A stretch of DNA of 64,000 nucleotides from Wyeomyia smithii (GCF_029784165.1 NC_073695.1:204363136-204427135), one strand, 5' to 3'. Counted from the first letter of the stretch, positions 43,462-54,990 are shown. Numbers and translations: made by a program. The notes: a model not told the origin generated them from the letters alone.

Positions 43462-46221
43462 GCATTTAAGACTTTAACTTAAGAAACCAGATAACTTCAA
43501 ACTTAGCTGGAACCACTTTGAAGCATTTACGAGAAATGTAAGTGCATGAATATAAGTTTAACTAAAAATAATAAGCAGCGTTCGAAAGAACACTCAGAAA
43601 TCAGCTCTAAATTCATGAGAAATATTGCTAAAGGAAAAAATAAACCTGGAAAATTGACTGATTAGCTGATAGGGGTTAACAAAACAGAAGTAATCAAAAA
43701 AGCAGTAGAAATTGTTCAAAAGAGGACAAAATTGATTTTTAATAAGGTCGAATCAATTTCATAACACCTATATAAACCAGAAAAGACTTAAATTTTTCTA
43801 AATATAATTGAAGCGCTTCTAAGAAAAGAAGAACCACAAAAACCAGAAGCAAAAAATTTAAAAATACAACCTAAAATAACTGGTAGCACTTCCAAAAAGC
43901 TCAGGTAAACTGCTTAGGAATATGGCTTCTAACGCGGCTTGTAAAACATGAACCAAATTAACTCAAATATATATTCGAAAATAGGTCCTAGACCATCTCT
44001 GGAGGCTAGGAAATCATACAATAGAAATAATGGATGAAAATACTTTACTTAGACAGAAAAGGTAAAAATAAAATATGATGAAAATGTAGCAAAACAGGCT
44101 AGACATGCTTCTTAAGTACAAAGGAAACTAAACAAATTAGTTTCTCTGAAAAAAAGGCGAATTTAGCAAAATAGGTGTTCCAAATTAACTAAAAATTCTT
44201 AAGAACGCTTTTGGAATCCAGGCCAAAAAGAGCTGAAGTTGTTCCATAGATGGGTGAGACCAAAGACAAACTTGATTCAAAAGTTAGCTGACAGCTAAGT
44301 CCACGCGGAAATTGTCATTAATCCCTTTTTCCTCTTCTGTAATTCAAAAAACAAAATCGAAACTCATGTATGGAAATGACTTGCAAATATAAGAGAAATT
44401 AAATCATTCCGAAATTCGACATCCCGAACCATGCAAATCTCAGTTGCATCACATTGGTGTAATGCCCTTGCTGGATAAAAACGCTCCAACTGAAACCGAA
44501 TACCGCCTGATAGTGCAGCCTTTCAGGCCTTTGTCCTTGCAGAAAAAGCTCACTTACTCGCCGGTTTTTTTTTTCAACAACGCCGCAGTTGCAAATTTAT
44601 TGTTCCTTAATATCCAATATTCTTTACCCGGCTATTGCCGTGCCATCCATCGGCGCGGTTCTCGATCTCGTTGGGTCCCGAAGCAGCCACCCGCGTGCCG
44701 GACTGCAGTGCGGACAATAACAAAAATAAAATAGCAACAGTGGTTTTATTTCCATTTTCTCAATTTAAATTTAATGTCCTTATCGTGAGCTCGCTATCTG
44801 ATGGGGATAAATTTCTTTTCGCCACCGAAATTTATTACCTTTCGTTCAGCCTTTTTTTCTTCGCTTCAACCGCCAAGCGTTCATTTCCGAGTGGATCGAC
44901 ACGATTCCATTTTGCATTACACACTTACGGGTCCATCCGAGGGGTTTTAGATGGATCAGAAGGATTTTCCCGCAGAACTTGGCTCCGTCCGCCACTCGAT
45001 AAGAAATGTGATGCCGGGGAAAATTTTCATTAAAAGTAATTGTGCCGAACCATCTGTTTCACCCAGTAAACCGCAGTCCTGGGAGTGCGCGACCAGCACT
45101 CGGGTGAACTGCGAAAGCAGGCGGATCCCAAGAACTAATTTAATCAATCAATGCCTATCGATTTGCTATGGAACAAACTTTCCGACTTGAATTGCCGGCT
45201 TTGCATCAGCACATTCGATTCCTTTGCTTGGGCTCATAATTAAAGAAGCGTGGTTAATATTTACTTTTTACCAGTTTAACCATTAATCGAAGTCCACTGT
45301 GCAAAACCGCTGTCCGTCGTTCGTGTAAGATGAAGGTTTCGATTACTCGGAGCGGCGGGCGCACCAGACAGAAATGACCGGCGCAAGGCGTCGTCGTGCA
45401 ATCTGCAACACCTCTAAATAATGATCCTTTGGATGTTCCAGAGCATGAGAAAAGCCGACCAAAGCTTAGTCAAATATAATCATAGTGGTTGATTAGAATT
45501 CTTGGACGTTTCCACCAGCATCAGCCACACTTCCGGGATGAATTTTGAGCTACAATTCTACCGACTGGTGATCGTTCCATCGTTATGCCAGTTGCGCAAG
45601 AACAGATCGTGTCCATCGAATGGCAGCGGAACAGACTCGAGCGAACCGTTAGTCACGATCCAAGCCGGGGATGATCCGGCGATATCGTTTATTTTCGAAT
45701 GCCTAGGAGGCTACAAAATGCTATCAAGTTTGTTTTATGTCCAGTAAAAAACCATACCAATGATCCTCGGGTCGTCTTGTTAGGAGCGGCAATTCTTCAA
45801 AGGCGGCTCTCGAAGAGCGGATTGAACTAATGAAAATGTTGCAATTGAAGCCAACAGAAGAAAAAGTTGAATAATTCCGATCGAGCAGCATTTTGACAAT
45901 TTTGTTTCTTGTTGTCAACATAAATAAACTACAATGTTGTGACTCGTTTTAATCAGACCACATCGTCTAATGCAGGGGGATCTATCTGTCAAACATCGTG
46001 TAACCAACATTTTTGGCAACATGGCGTCTGTTTGTTTTGGTTTTTGTTCTTTTTGGTCATGAAATTAATCGGTGTGAAATGTTATAAAATTGGAACGTTT
46101 TTTAATCAAAACTTGAGAAATCGCGAAAAACTTTTATGAATGCGTTGTGTAGTGATTTTTTTCCCTATTATTGTTTATAGTTACAAACGCCATGGACCGC
46201 TGATCTGCGATAACGCACACA
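43462..46221. other. Repeat-poor stretch, no gene recognised
   Basis: From about 44,420 to 45,720 the base composition is less AT-rich and several overlapping frames are open (longest 44,635-45,033 plus). None shows a signal peptide, repeat or domain I can name. It may contain untranslated or regulatory single-copy DNA. Confidence 0.35.
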
Positions 46222-46223
46222 TA

Positions 46224-47138
46224 GGGGAACAACGGGCAACACGGACAGGGCAGGTAAGATGGTCCGTTGCTCATTTCTATATAAACCATTGAAATTAACA
46301 CAAATCATTAATGCCAGTTACATACCAACAGCATTCTGGGAGTTTCGAGATATTATGTAGATTGAAACAATAGTTAGTTATTTGAGAAATAATAAAAATT
46401 AGGTCACCCTCAACAGCAAAGCAATGTGATGTAGTTTTTGCTGTGCCGAATTTAAGCTTCTGCAGCGGTGAAACTTCAGAAAAATATAGTTTACAATGAC
46501 ATTGGAATAATTAAGCATATTTGAAACATGTGGGTGAAGATAGTTTAGTGAAAATATGATTTTTTTGGAAATCACATCGATCCAAAAAATTGTTTGCCTC
46601 TTGGGCAAGACGGTCAGTCGTTGTGTTCGCAAAATGGGCAGTCTGAGAAAACGACGTTAACACCATTTAATATTGTTTTTTTCAACATTCTTAGCATGCG
46701 ATATGAGACCTAAAGTCATTAGCTCTCATTTGAAACAAAAATCATCATTGAAAACATTGTTAAAAGCTGTGAATATACTACATGTAAAGGATGTAAATGA
46801 TTCCATCGGCGCAGCGGACGGTAAGCTTTACACACGTGCTTTTTTGCGCAGCGTGTCGTTCCGTATAGAAAAGAAATTTGCTATAGTCTTTCATAGGGCC
46901 GTCTTACCAGCACAGCCGGTCCGTTTCATATGCACGTTGTGAAATAGTGGTTTTTCCGAGACTATTTTTATTTCAGTGAAAACAAATATGAAATCACTCT
47001 AAAAAGGAAAGGTTGGCATAATTTCATGAAAAGCGCTAGTCAATGTCGAATATTATGAATATCGTTGGTTGCGATGTCGTGTTTTGAGCAGAATAATGAA
47101 TGATTTCCTTAGGGTGACCGTCTTGCCCGTTGTTCCCC
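46224..47138. mobile_element. TIR element GGGGAACAACGGGCAA, TA duplication
   Basis: 'GGGGAACAACGGGCAA' at the left end is mirrored exactly by 'TTGCCCGTTGTTCCCC' at the right, with TA on each side (46,222-46,223 and 47,139-47,140). This is compatible with a Tc1/mariner-mobilised MITE of 915 bp. An 89-codon frame inside (46,673-46,942) is not a recognisable transposase. Additional 'GGGCAAGACGGTCA' copies occur inside, near 46,600. Confidence 0.85.
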
Positions 47139-47317
47139 TATATGAAATTTGACAGCAGTGAATCCCCTTTGGTCTAATGAAATACATTGAGTAGTAGCAC
47201 CACTTAGTTTTTCTCTAAATAACAAATGAATGCATGACAATCGTCTTAACGATTTTCTATAATCTGGTCTTAAAATTAAAATATATAGATTCTGGAGCAG
47301 TACCATCGTCCTAGTAG

Positions 47318-47835
47318 CACAGACAAACAGACGTACCACTGCATACAAAATTCTAAGGAAACTGTGGTTCCGACGAACTTGTGCGACACCTACTCTGCCG
47401 TAATCTCGCAGACTGACGTAAGCGCCATTTTTTGTTCGTTATTCGAAGACCCATCTTTTGGTATATTTCTTTTGGTTGTTACTTATTCGTACGTTGCATA
47501 AAATCGAGAAAATAAAATGACGTATGCACCATTTCAATACAAAAGTGACAAGTACCCGTTCGTTTTTGGGCCGTATTGAAAAACTGATCAAATGGATGTA
47601 CGCCATAATTTTGTATCACGGCAGTACTGGACATATTCCGCAAAAGATAAACTTTCAGCTTTTCTGCTGATTTTGGCAGCACGGTGCTCGAATACTGTCA
47701 ACTGAGTTCAAAGAAAAAGGCACATCAGCGCCACCACCGCTGCGGCGGGAATATTCCGCATAACTGAAACTCATTTAACATGACCGTTATCTTGATCCAC
47801 GGAAATAAGTCTCGTGGTACGTCTGTATGTCTGTG
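47318..47835. mobile_element. 7-bp-TSD MITE family Q, copy 3 (518 bp)
   Basis: The ends are 'CACAGACAAACAGACGTACC' and the complement 'GGTACGTCTGTATGTCTGTG', with CTAGTAG on both sides (47,311-47,317 and 47,836-47,842). The interior differs from copies 1 and 2, so this is a second subfamily moved by the same machinery. Confidence 0.88.
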
Positions 47836-47842
47836 CTAGTAG

Positions 47843-48639
47843 TTTAATTGGTTAAAACGCCATGCCGAAGACAAGGATATTGTGAGTTGAAGTCCCGTCT
47901 GGATGCGGTATATTTTTTCAAGTATGTATCATATTTTCAGTTCGCTTGTTCTTCGCTTCCTCAGCTATACCCACTGTCTGCCTTTCATGAACTTGAATGT
48001 TGACGGGTGAAAAGTCGTTGTAGAAAAAAAAATTCGAAAAAATTCAGCTTAATGAAGAATGAAGTTTACGTTGTCTAACTTCGATTCTCTGTAGACGGCG
48101 AGAACATTCCAAGGCAGGCAGTACAATTGCTTTGAAAAATATTGCCAAAAGGTACGCGGAAACGAAGGTTATCAAATTTGTCGTTGTAGAAAGCCTTTGA
48201 ACAAATCCGTGCTGATCAATTGAGATAACGTGTTTAACAGATTAGTATGCTTTTGAAAATTTACGGTAAACAGCTTGATATAGACATTCCGCGTTAATTT
48301 TTCACATCGTTGAATGAACCTGATTTATGATGGGTTCATGTTCAAACAGAACATAATTGAGCGAAAAAATAATCCAAGCATTTTTTAAGTATCCCTTTTG
48401 TTGATTTCCGGTTGTTGATGTATTTGCAGAACGATTCAACGCGGAACTATTTTCATTTCGCACTGTTTTAATCGAATTTCGAACACTTAGGTTATGATGT
48501 AACTCCTTACACTGGAAAATCTTAGGGAAATGATTTTTTTTCGGTTGGTAAACGTCTGGGAAGTGCGTACCAGCAATACTCTCGTACTAGTTGGCATAAA
48601 ATAATGTGGTCCAAAGCAGAATGCCCAGCAACTCCTATC
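47843..48639. other. No gene recognised
   Basis: AT-rich spacer before the RTE-like element. No domain or repeat is defined. Confidence 0.4.
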
Positions 48640-48919
48640 CCTACCTCCACGTGGCTCCGATTGGGATACGAGCAACCAAAAGAAGATCGGTTAACCGGTG
48701 GGAACTTGGTGGTATGCTGACAGGGAAGGGAGAGCTTCTCTTCTAAAAAAGCAAGTTACATGGACCTGTTCTCCATGTTAGGGGCGGCTCAAACAGCGTC
48801 TGATCCCGAGTGGAAGACTGAATTATGATATTCAGTGTCTCGTCAGCTACACCCAAGACGGCAGCCCCGTCGCAGCATGCCGAAAAATTAAAACACTATG
48901 AACAATAAAGAATTGAGTA

Positions 48920-49962
48920 CGAACCAGAACAATCGGCAATGCACTAGGCGACGAAATAAGGACAACGATTGGAAGCTCGGTACATGGAACAGTGGATTGC
49001 TGAACTGGATCAGCTAGAACCCCGCCACTTCGACATCGTTGCGCTCCAGGAGCTTTGCCGGGAAGGAGAGAAGGTGCGGAGGATGTTTGGCCGCAGGGCT
49101 CAGTACTACCAGAGCGGCGGCACAACCAAAGAGTTGGATACCGGCTTTATAGTGCTGGGCAGGATGCAGAGTCTTGTGATCAAGTGGCAGGCGATCATCG
49201 ACAGGTTGTGTTTGTTGAGAATAAAAGGCCGGTTATACAACTACACTATCCTTAATGTACACTGACCTCATGTGGGAAGACCCGATGTAGAGAAAGATGC
49301 GTTTTACTCACAGCTGGAGAAGCTCTACGTTAGCTGCTCGCGTAGAAACATCAAGTTCGTCATCGGCACATGAACGCTCTAATCGGTAAGGAAGACATAT
49401 ACAAGCTGATGGTCGACCAGCACAGCCTGCACACCGTGATAAACGACAACGGCCAGCGATGCGCTTAATTTGCAGCTTCCCGAGGAATGGCAGTCCAAAG
49501 TACATTCTTTCTCCGGAAGGACATCCACAAAACCATCTGGAGATCACCTGATTAACGTACAGCAAACTAAATTGACCATCTTCTCATCGACGGCCGGTTC
49601 TTCTCAGACATTATAAACGTACGCACCAATCGGGGTGCGGATATTGGCTCGAACCACTACCTAGTAGCGGTATCTTTGCGCTTAAAACTGTACCACGCGC
49701 GACATCGCCGAACCCCACGGCTCAACATCAAGCAGCTCAGGGACCCTCAGAGGGACTGCGGAGGAATACGCGCAACAGCTCAAAGCGGTACTACCCACGA
49801 CGGAGGGGCTTTATGCATTGCCTATCGAAGAAGACAGGTGCAGCATAAGGGAGACCGCAACGGCGATAAAAAGAGTGGAAGCACCGAGTGGCAGAAACAA
49901 CGTACGACCAGGAGTGTGAGGCAGCAATGAACGAGAAGAACCGGACCTGGGCGATATACCTG
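48920..49962 (+). pseudogene. AP-type endonuclease domain of the RTE-like element
   Basis: The N-terminus 'WKLGTWN' changes frame into 'PRHFDIVALQELC', where the Glu of LQE is the metal-binding catalytic residue. It then reads 'DTGFIVLGRM..' and 'LYNYTILNVH'. Further on, 'IKFVIG' is followed by a stop where the GDFNA catalytic motif should be, and the C-terminal S-D-H signature reads 'GADIGSNHYLV', with Asp changed to Asn. The enzyme would have nicked target DNA for target-primed reverse transcription. Several stops and shifts show it is dead. It ends at the TIR insertion. Confidence 0.8.
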
Positions 49963-51897
49963 CCCAAGTAACAATTCTATAGCTACTTGGTATTCTAACG
50001 GTTTTATCACAGCAATGAATATTACCAACGGTTTTATGGCGGCCCTCCTAGCTGGTCTCGAGGTACGATGCTGCCCTAACAAGCCAGTTGTCGTAGGTTC
50101 GAGTCTCGGCTCGAGAGAGACTGTTAGTGTTAGTAGGATCGTAGCGCTGGCCCCGCAATTGTCCTGTACACTTAACAGTTGGCTGCGAAGTCTGCGTATA
50201 ATAAACAGAAGGTCGAGTTCCGAATCGGAATGTAGCACCAAGGCTTTGCTTTGCTTTATGGCAGTTAAACCCGTTCTAGCAAGTCGTAATAAACACTGAT
50301 AGCTGTCAATAAAACTCTAATAAAACTCACAATAAAACCGGCAAGAGTCAATGCGATTTTGCTTTATTATTGGTTTTATTATTTCTATCTATTGCCCCAT
50401 AAAACCACTCCAGCCTGCTGTTATATAACATAGAAACCAGTTTTATTGTGGTCATTCAAAATCTAAAAAACTACTAGTTGGCTATGAAAAATATCTCATA
50501 AAATTGTAATAAGTGCCCAGTTTTAACCTGTCAAACTTGTAAACAAATATATGCAGGCAATGAAATACATACAGGTGAGACAGAAGCGGCTTGGTTGGGT
50601 TAGTGTGATGCAGAATTCTGTCTCAGTCTCCGTAAGATGTGTGTAAAATGCTTTGCAGCGCATTTGTGAACATTGATGACGTAGAACTCCAAAAATCTTA
50701 TAAAGTAACATGTCAAACTTGATACTGTTCGGTAGTTTTTTTTAAATTTTATCTCCAGTTTGTCTTGTTTTGGTTGAAAATAATTTCCTATGTCGTTAAA
50801 TTATGCGTCCTTAAAAATAAGGTGAGGGCAAAACTTTATTGATATATTTCGAAATATATTCAATATTCAATTAAAATAAGTATGTATCGTTGCATTTTTC
50901 GTGCACCTCCCTATTTATATCAAAGCTCGTTGATTTCTTATTATCGTCGGTGTGATGTCAGATTTTTCATAAAAATAAAGTTGTCTAGGCCCCAGGGATT
51001 TACCATATTTTTCTCTAATAATACAGGCATCCAACCTTTGCCGCACCTTACAACATATATAACATTGAACTAGGCTTATTGCGGCTATGATTGATACCAA
51101 CTAATTACCAACCCCACCATATCGATATTTTTGAAACTTTTTATGATCTTGAAACGAAAATCGAATCGTCGTCTGGCTAACAAAAAAATTGAACATCTAA
51201 AGTTGATTTTGATCTATCTCTGTATTGAAGAGCACGGCTAGATTTTTTTTTCTGAAAAACTGAGCTGAAACAATCCAATTCATTTTTGTAAGCCCGTACT
51301 ATTTTGATGGCGCATAAATTTTAGGCGCCTATGTTCTCAAAATGCACGACAAAATTTCATGCGCATATGCTTGAGAGCTACAAAACCTACCAAAAACCCC
51401 TCTTTATTCCTTATCTTTCTACAATGTCACCATCAAATAAAATCGATTGCACGATGATAACCAAAACAGGTGAAACATTTCTCCCGCGACGAGAGATTTC
51501 CTTATTTGAAAAAGTGGCGTGATGTTCTGGTGTGTTTGCAGGAACGGCACAACAAATCAACTTATTACGGTTGCTGTCAAGCAATGAAAAGTTGAATTGG
51601 ACTTATTGTGGCAAGTAGCAGAGCGCAATAATGCAACCAAACTTATTGCGCTCTTAAAGACGTAATGCCAGCTGCTTATAGTATGCGGTACTCTTTCCAT
51701 GTGGTTTTAAAGCAGTTTTATTGCCATTCTTATAATTGCTTCAATTAGCTTGGCAAGGGTGGGCTACCTGGCTGTAAAGCAAACTTATAGCGGTTATCAG
51801 GAGGTTCTGATAGTATTGCTAGTTTTAACAGCAGTTTTGCGAAATTGGTCATAAAAACCGCTAAAAGAATGCAATACGACTTAAATTGTTACTTGGA
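49963..51897. mobile_element. TIR element CCCAAGTAAC, copy 2 (1,935 bp), TG flanks
   Basis: It begins 'CCCAAGTAACAATT' and ends 'AATTGTTACTTGGA', flanked by TG on each side (49,961-49,962 and 51,898-51,899). Removing it and one TG makes the host ORF continuous as '..AIYLGRSTRENKANY', which fixes the borders. The end sequence matches 16,103-16,976, which has TA flanks. 'GGTTTTATT' and 'AAAACCGCTA' motifs recur inside both ends. No transposase was recognised. It carries a SINE. Confidence 0.85.
50036..50250 (+). mobile_element. tRNA-derived SINE, type A
   Basis: A tRNA-like head has a box-A-like 'TAGCTGGTCTCG' (50,049-50,060) and a perfect B box 'GGTTCGAGTC' (50,096-50,105), the internal RNA polymerase III promoter. 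The body contains 'CAGTTGGCTGCGAAGTCTG', and the tail has TTTGC repeats. The anticodon arm is poor, so this is not a functional tRNA. A 3' body fragment recurs inverted at 55,755-55,850. The family is common in mosquitoes, as I remember it. Confidence 0.75.
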
Positions 51898-52325
51898 TGG
51901 GCAGGTCAACGAGAGAGAACAAGGCCAATTACAAACGGGCACGGAATGACGACATGATCACGATTCTCAGACGAAAGAAGCGCCAGCAAGATCTGGAGCA
52001 GCTGTACCGTGCCAGTGATACGCGGAAGTTCTATGAGAAGGTAAACCAGTCTCGCAGAGGCTATGTGTCGCAAGCCGACATGTGCAATGACATCGCGGTG
52101 GTCGACAGCTGAAAGGAGTACTTCGATGGACATCTGAATGGCGATACAGTAAACAGAAGCGGAGCAGGAACTGACCCAGGAGCACCAGCAGCAGATGACC
52201 GAGGACCAGCCCCCGACATTCATGAAGTTCTTTGTAAGATCGGGAAGCTGAAGAACGATGAAGCCGCAGACAAAGACGGACTGCCGAGAGAGTTCCAGAT
52301 TCTGAATAGTAAACAACGAAGGGAT
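51898..52325 (+). pseudogene. RTE-like ORF, linker and RT start
   Basis: The frame resumes after the TIR element with 'GRSTRENKANYKRARN', then 'LRRKKRQQDLEQLYRASDT', 'RKFYEKVNQSRRGYV', and later 'KLKNDEAADKDGLPREF', the first conserved RT block (K-L-K-N-x-K-A-x-G-x-D-G-L-P). The usual G of the A-G-K-D-G motif is D here. A stop at about 52,110 and a shift separate the halves. Similarity ends at about 52,325. Confidence 0.8.
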
Positions 52326-53469
52326 GAATGGTGGCTTGACTATCATTCCAATAACTACACGAATCACAAATTGATAAAGACGTATTTAAATGAGCTTGAC
52401 TGTTCAATATTTTTAATTTTGCAATAACGTTTTCGTTTAATTTGCGTAAGCTTGATGAGCACCGATGATCAGAAAAGGGTTTACAGCATTTGGGCTTGGT
52501 GTATTCCATTTTCACTTTATTCATCTTCACAAAATGCAAACTGTTACTAACACATCTGGAGTAGTGCAATCGTATTTATAAACGAAAACAGATATTATAG
52601 GTAACCCAGTAGTTATTGGTTGCGTACTTTACAAACAGTTATTATTAGTAAACAAGTAGGTAGTGTTGCACGACAAACATATTTTTTCAGAAAACATTCG
52701 GCAAGGGGGAACGTGTAGGTAGGCTAAGGTTTAGCGCTTGAGTTATTTATCCAATCGTTTTGTTGTCAACGAATGAATTGTATATTTTTGATCAAGCATT
52801 CCAATGAACGTATGGTTTTTGCTGGAGAACCATGGACAAATAATGAAAAACTTGTATTTACCGAAATATTAATAATTTTTCGAAATTCAAAATAACTCGA
52901 AAACCGATGCCTTTAGAATGTTTACTACCAAGACCATTTTGATTCAAAATGACTCTCTGCGTCTTTTAAAATCATCAGAATACAAATATTTTGAAAAATG
53001 TTTGAATTAGAATTTTCATAAAAAAGTTAATCTACCATAAAAAAATTACTTTTCATTTCTCCATCCTGGACTTTTTTTGAAAAGTTGCGCATTAGCGTCA
53101 AGCTTCTTTAAAAAAAAAAATAAAAAAAAATAAAACTCTTTTTTTTTAAATTGAAATTTAATGTTTATTTTAAATTTTTTTTGGTCGAAAATAATTTTTT
53201 TGTGCAGTGTATATTTTTTTTATGGTGCATTTTTACTTTCCTACAACTCATTCTCAGACAGTTTTTCCATACAACCAACGGTTTCTGGCCTACAATGCTT
53301 CGAATAATCCTATGGCAAAAGGCATACGCCCTTTTAGAATGTAACTCATGGGTGTAAAAAATCTCTCCTTCTATGAAAAATGCTCAGTTTGCTAAGCCAA
53401 ATACGTGTGCAAAGTTTCATTCAAATTAAAAATGGTGGATAGTCGACCATCGGTCATTTGGCGCGATCT
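52326..53469. other. Unidentified insertion or replacement in the RTE-like element
   Basis: About 1.1 kb of AT-rich DNA with homopolymer runs (53,105-53,150) separates two parts of the same RT, replacing roughly 60-70 RT codons. No TIR or TSD was found, so insertion with deletion is likely. Confidence 0.45.
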
Positions 53470-53781
53470 TGCTCTCTTACAGGTCCTGTTCTGTCGTCTA
53501 TCAACCAAGAGATTCGTGGGCCAGTACGGACTTCATAGAAGACCGACAGATCTTATGGAAATGTCGCGAGTACGACGTGCCCACACATCTCATCTTCATC
53601 GACTTCACGGCAGCCTATGATGCAGTCGATCAAGAACAGCTGTGGCAGATTATGTGTGACAACGGATTTCCGGATAAACTAACTCGACTGATCAAGGCGG
53701 CCCACCATGGCGCAAGTAATGTGCTACGCGTATGTTTCGGGGATACTCTCTTGGCTCTTTGAATCTCGCAGAGGGTTTAGA
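53470..53781 (+). pseudogene. RTE-like reverse transcriptase core, part 1
   Basis: The frame reads 'STKRFVGQY', then shifts to 'FIEDRQILWKCREYDVPTH' and 'LIFIDFTAAYDAVDQEQLW' (motif A, with the catalytic Asp at 53,601-53,603 intact). After another shift, 'FESRRGFR' begins motif B and is cut by the SINE at 53,782. Confidence 0.85.
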
Positions 53782-54047
53782 AAACAACAATATCGCACCT
53801 TTAGCCTTGGGGCTAATAGCGGTCTCGATTAACTAGATTATAGTTGAGAGAATTCGTTATCGATATTGTTTTTGGCACATTTTGCATGTGTAGGATAAGT
53901 ATAACGATACACCGTGCCCTAGTGCTGAGTCGTGAAAATTTCCAGCTCGAAAAGTTCCTTGACTCGATCGAGAATCGAACCCGTTATCACAACCGTGTGG
54001 GAGAGCTAGCCGACCGACATCGCTAACCACAGAGCCACGGGGACCAC
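53782..54047 (-). mobile_element. tRNA-derived SINE, type B (Feilai-like), inverted
   Basis: On the minus strand it begins 'TGGTCCCCGTGGCTCTGTGG' with A-box-like 'TGGCTCTGTGGTTAGC' and a B box 'GGTTCGATTC' (53,972-53,981), so polymerase III could start here. AGGGTTTAGA flanks it on both sides (53,772-53,781 and 54,048-54,057), a 10-bp TSD. Removing it with one TSD restores 'SRRGFRQGDGF' of the RT. A second copy in opposite orientation is at 56,026-56,288. The Feilai-like label is from memory. Confidence 0.88.
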
Positions 54048-54735
54048 AGGGTTTAGACAAGGTGATGGATTTTCTAGCTTGCTGTTTAATATCGCCCTTG
54101 AGGGTGTGATCCGCAGGGCGGGTATCGACACAAGGGGCAAGATTTTAACAAGGTATGTTCAGCTTCTGGGCTTCGCGAATGACTTTTACATCATATGACG
54201 TAACTTTGTAACGGCGGAGGAAAATTTACGCCCGACTGAAAGCGGAAACCGGATGAATCGGACTGCGAATAAATGCGTCGAAACCGAAATACATGCGAGC
54301 GAGAAGCTCCAAGGAGTATTCTCCTGGAGCAGCTGTACCGTGCCATCAGATAAGTTTGAGGTGGTCAACGAGTTCGTATATTTGGGGTCACTGGTGACCG
54401 CCGACACAAGCAAAAAGATTCACAGACGCATTCAGGCTGAAAATCATTCCTACTTTCCACTTCGGAAGACACTTCGAGTCGAGACGACGCACGAAGTTGA
54501 CGCTGTACAAAACCCAGATAAGACCGGTAGTCCTCTGCGGAATCGAGATAACAACGTTTCTCGCGGAGGACCTTAACGCTCTTGAAGTTTTCGAACGGAA
54601 GGATGCCAGACGACAACCCTGTGAAATCACTTCTCTTCAGTAAACCTGCCGGCACCACAAATAGAGGGGCGCAGCGTACACGTTGGCTCGACCAGATCAT
54701 AGGAGACTTGCGGGTGATGAGAAGATAAGAAGAAT
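54048..54735 (+). pseudogene. RTE-like reverse transcriptase core, part 2, and C-terminus
   Basis: 'RQGDGFSSLLFNIALEGVIR' completes motif B. Motif C reads 'QLLGFANDFYI': the first Asp of the FADD box (54,178-54,180) is Asn, which would abolish activity. Downstream, '..EVVNEFVYLGSLVTAD' (54,357 on) and 'RRIQAENHSYFPLRKTLRVE' are typical C-terminal blocks, followed by 'KPAGTTNRGAQRTRWLDQI' in another frame. The same C-terminal region occurs, inverted, at 61,461-62,174. Confidence 0.85.
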
Positions 54736-54769
54736 AAATAAGCATCTTAAATTAATCTACAGTGCTCAC

Positions 54770-54990
54770 TTTAAGTTCGCTCTGATTGACCAGCATGTAC
54801 GACCATTCATTAAGGTCCAGGGGATTAAGGTGCCGGGAGTTGGGAGACCAGGATTCTTCCAACACCTCGATTGGACGATATTCGCCGTGTGGGTTGATGT
54901 GCCGTCCGGTTGATAGACGTAATAACCTTCCCGCAGAGGTCCGAAGTGCCGGGGCCAAAAGCTTCTCCAAAACCTCACTCTTATAGTATG
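54770..54990 (+). pseudogene. 3'-end fragment of another non-LTR element
   Basis: The frame contains 'GLMCRPVDRRNNLPAEVRSA' and GAKSFSKTSLL, resembling the last residues of Jockey/CR1-type ORF2 proteins ('W-N-x-L-P-x-E-V-R'). A 50-bp part (54,901-54,950) recurs almost unchanged at 55,976-56,025. Too short for firm classification. Confidence 0.5.

Larger units (their letters stand above)
48640..54745 (+). mobile_element. RTE-like non-LTR retrotransposon with nested insertions
   Basis: Coding pieces on the plus strand appear in the correct order: endonuclease (about 48,920-49,962), linker (51,898-52,325), RT core (53,470-53,781 and 54,048-54,250) and C-terminal region (54,250-54,735). Between them lie a 1.9-kb TIR element, a gap of about 1.1 kb with no retrotransposon similarity, and a SINE. 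I recognise the ORF style from endonuclease-reverse-transcriptases (RTE/BovB-like); the clade label is tentative. All parts carry stops, shifts or catalytic substitutions, so it is inactive. The outer limits are estimated from similarity. Confidence 0.8.

Noticed and set aside
50036..50118. Possible functional tRNA gene
   Set aside because: The B box is good but the anticodon arm and acceptor stem do not pair well, and a SINE body follows.
51906..52569. 153- and 200-codon minus-strand open frames
   Set aside because: They overlap the plus-strand RTE-like linker/RT segment in antisense and carry no domain.
54365..54745. 126-codon minus-strand open frame
   Set aside because: It is antisense to the RTE-like C-terminal coding sequence.
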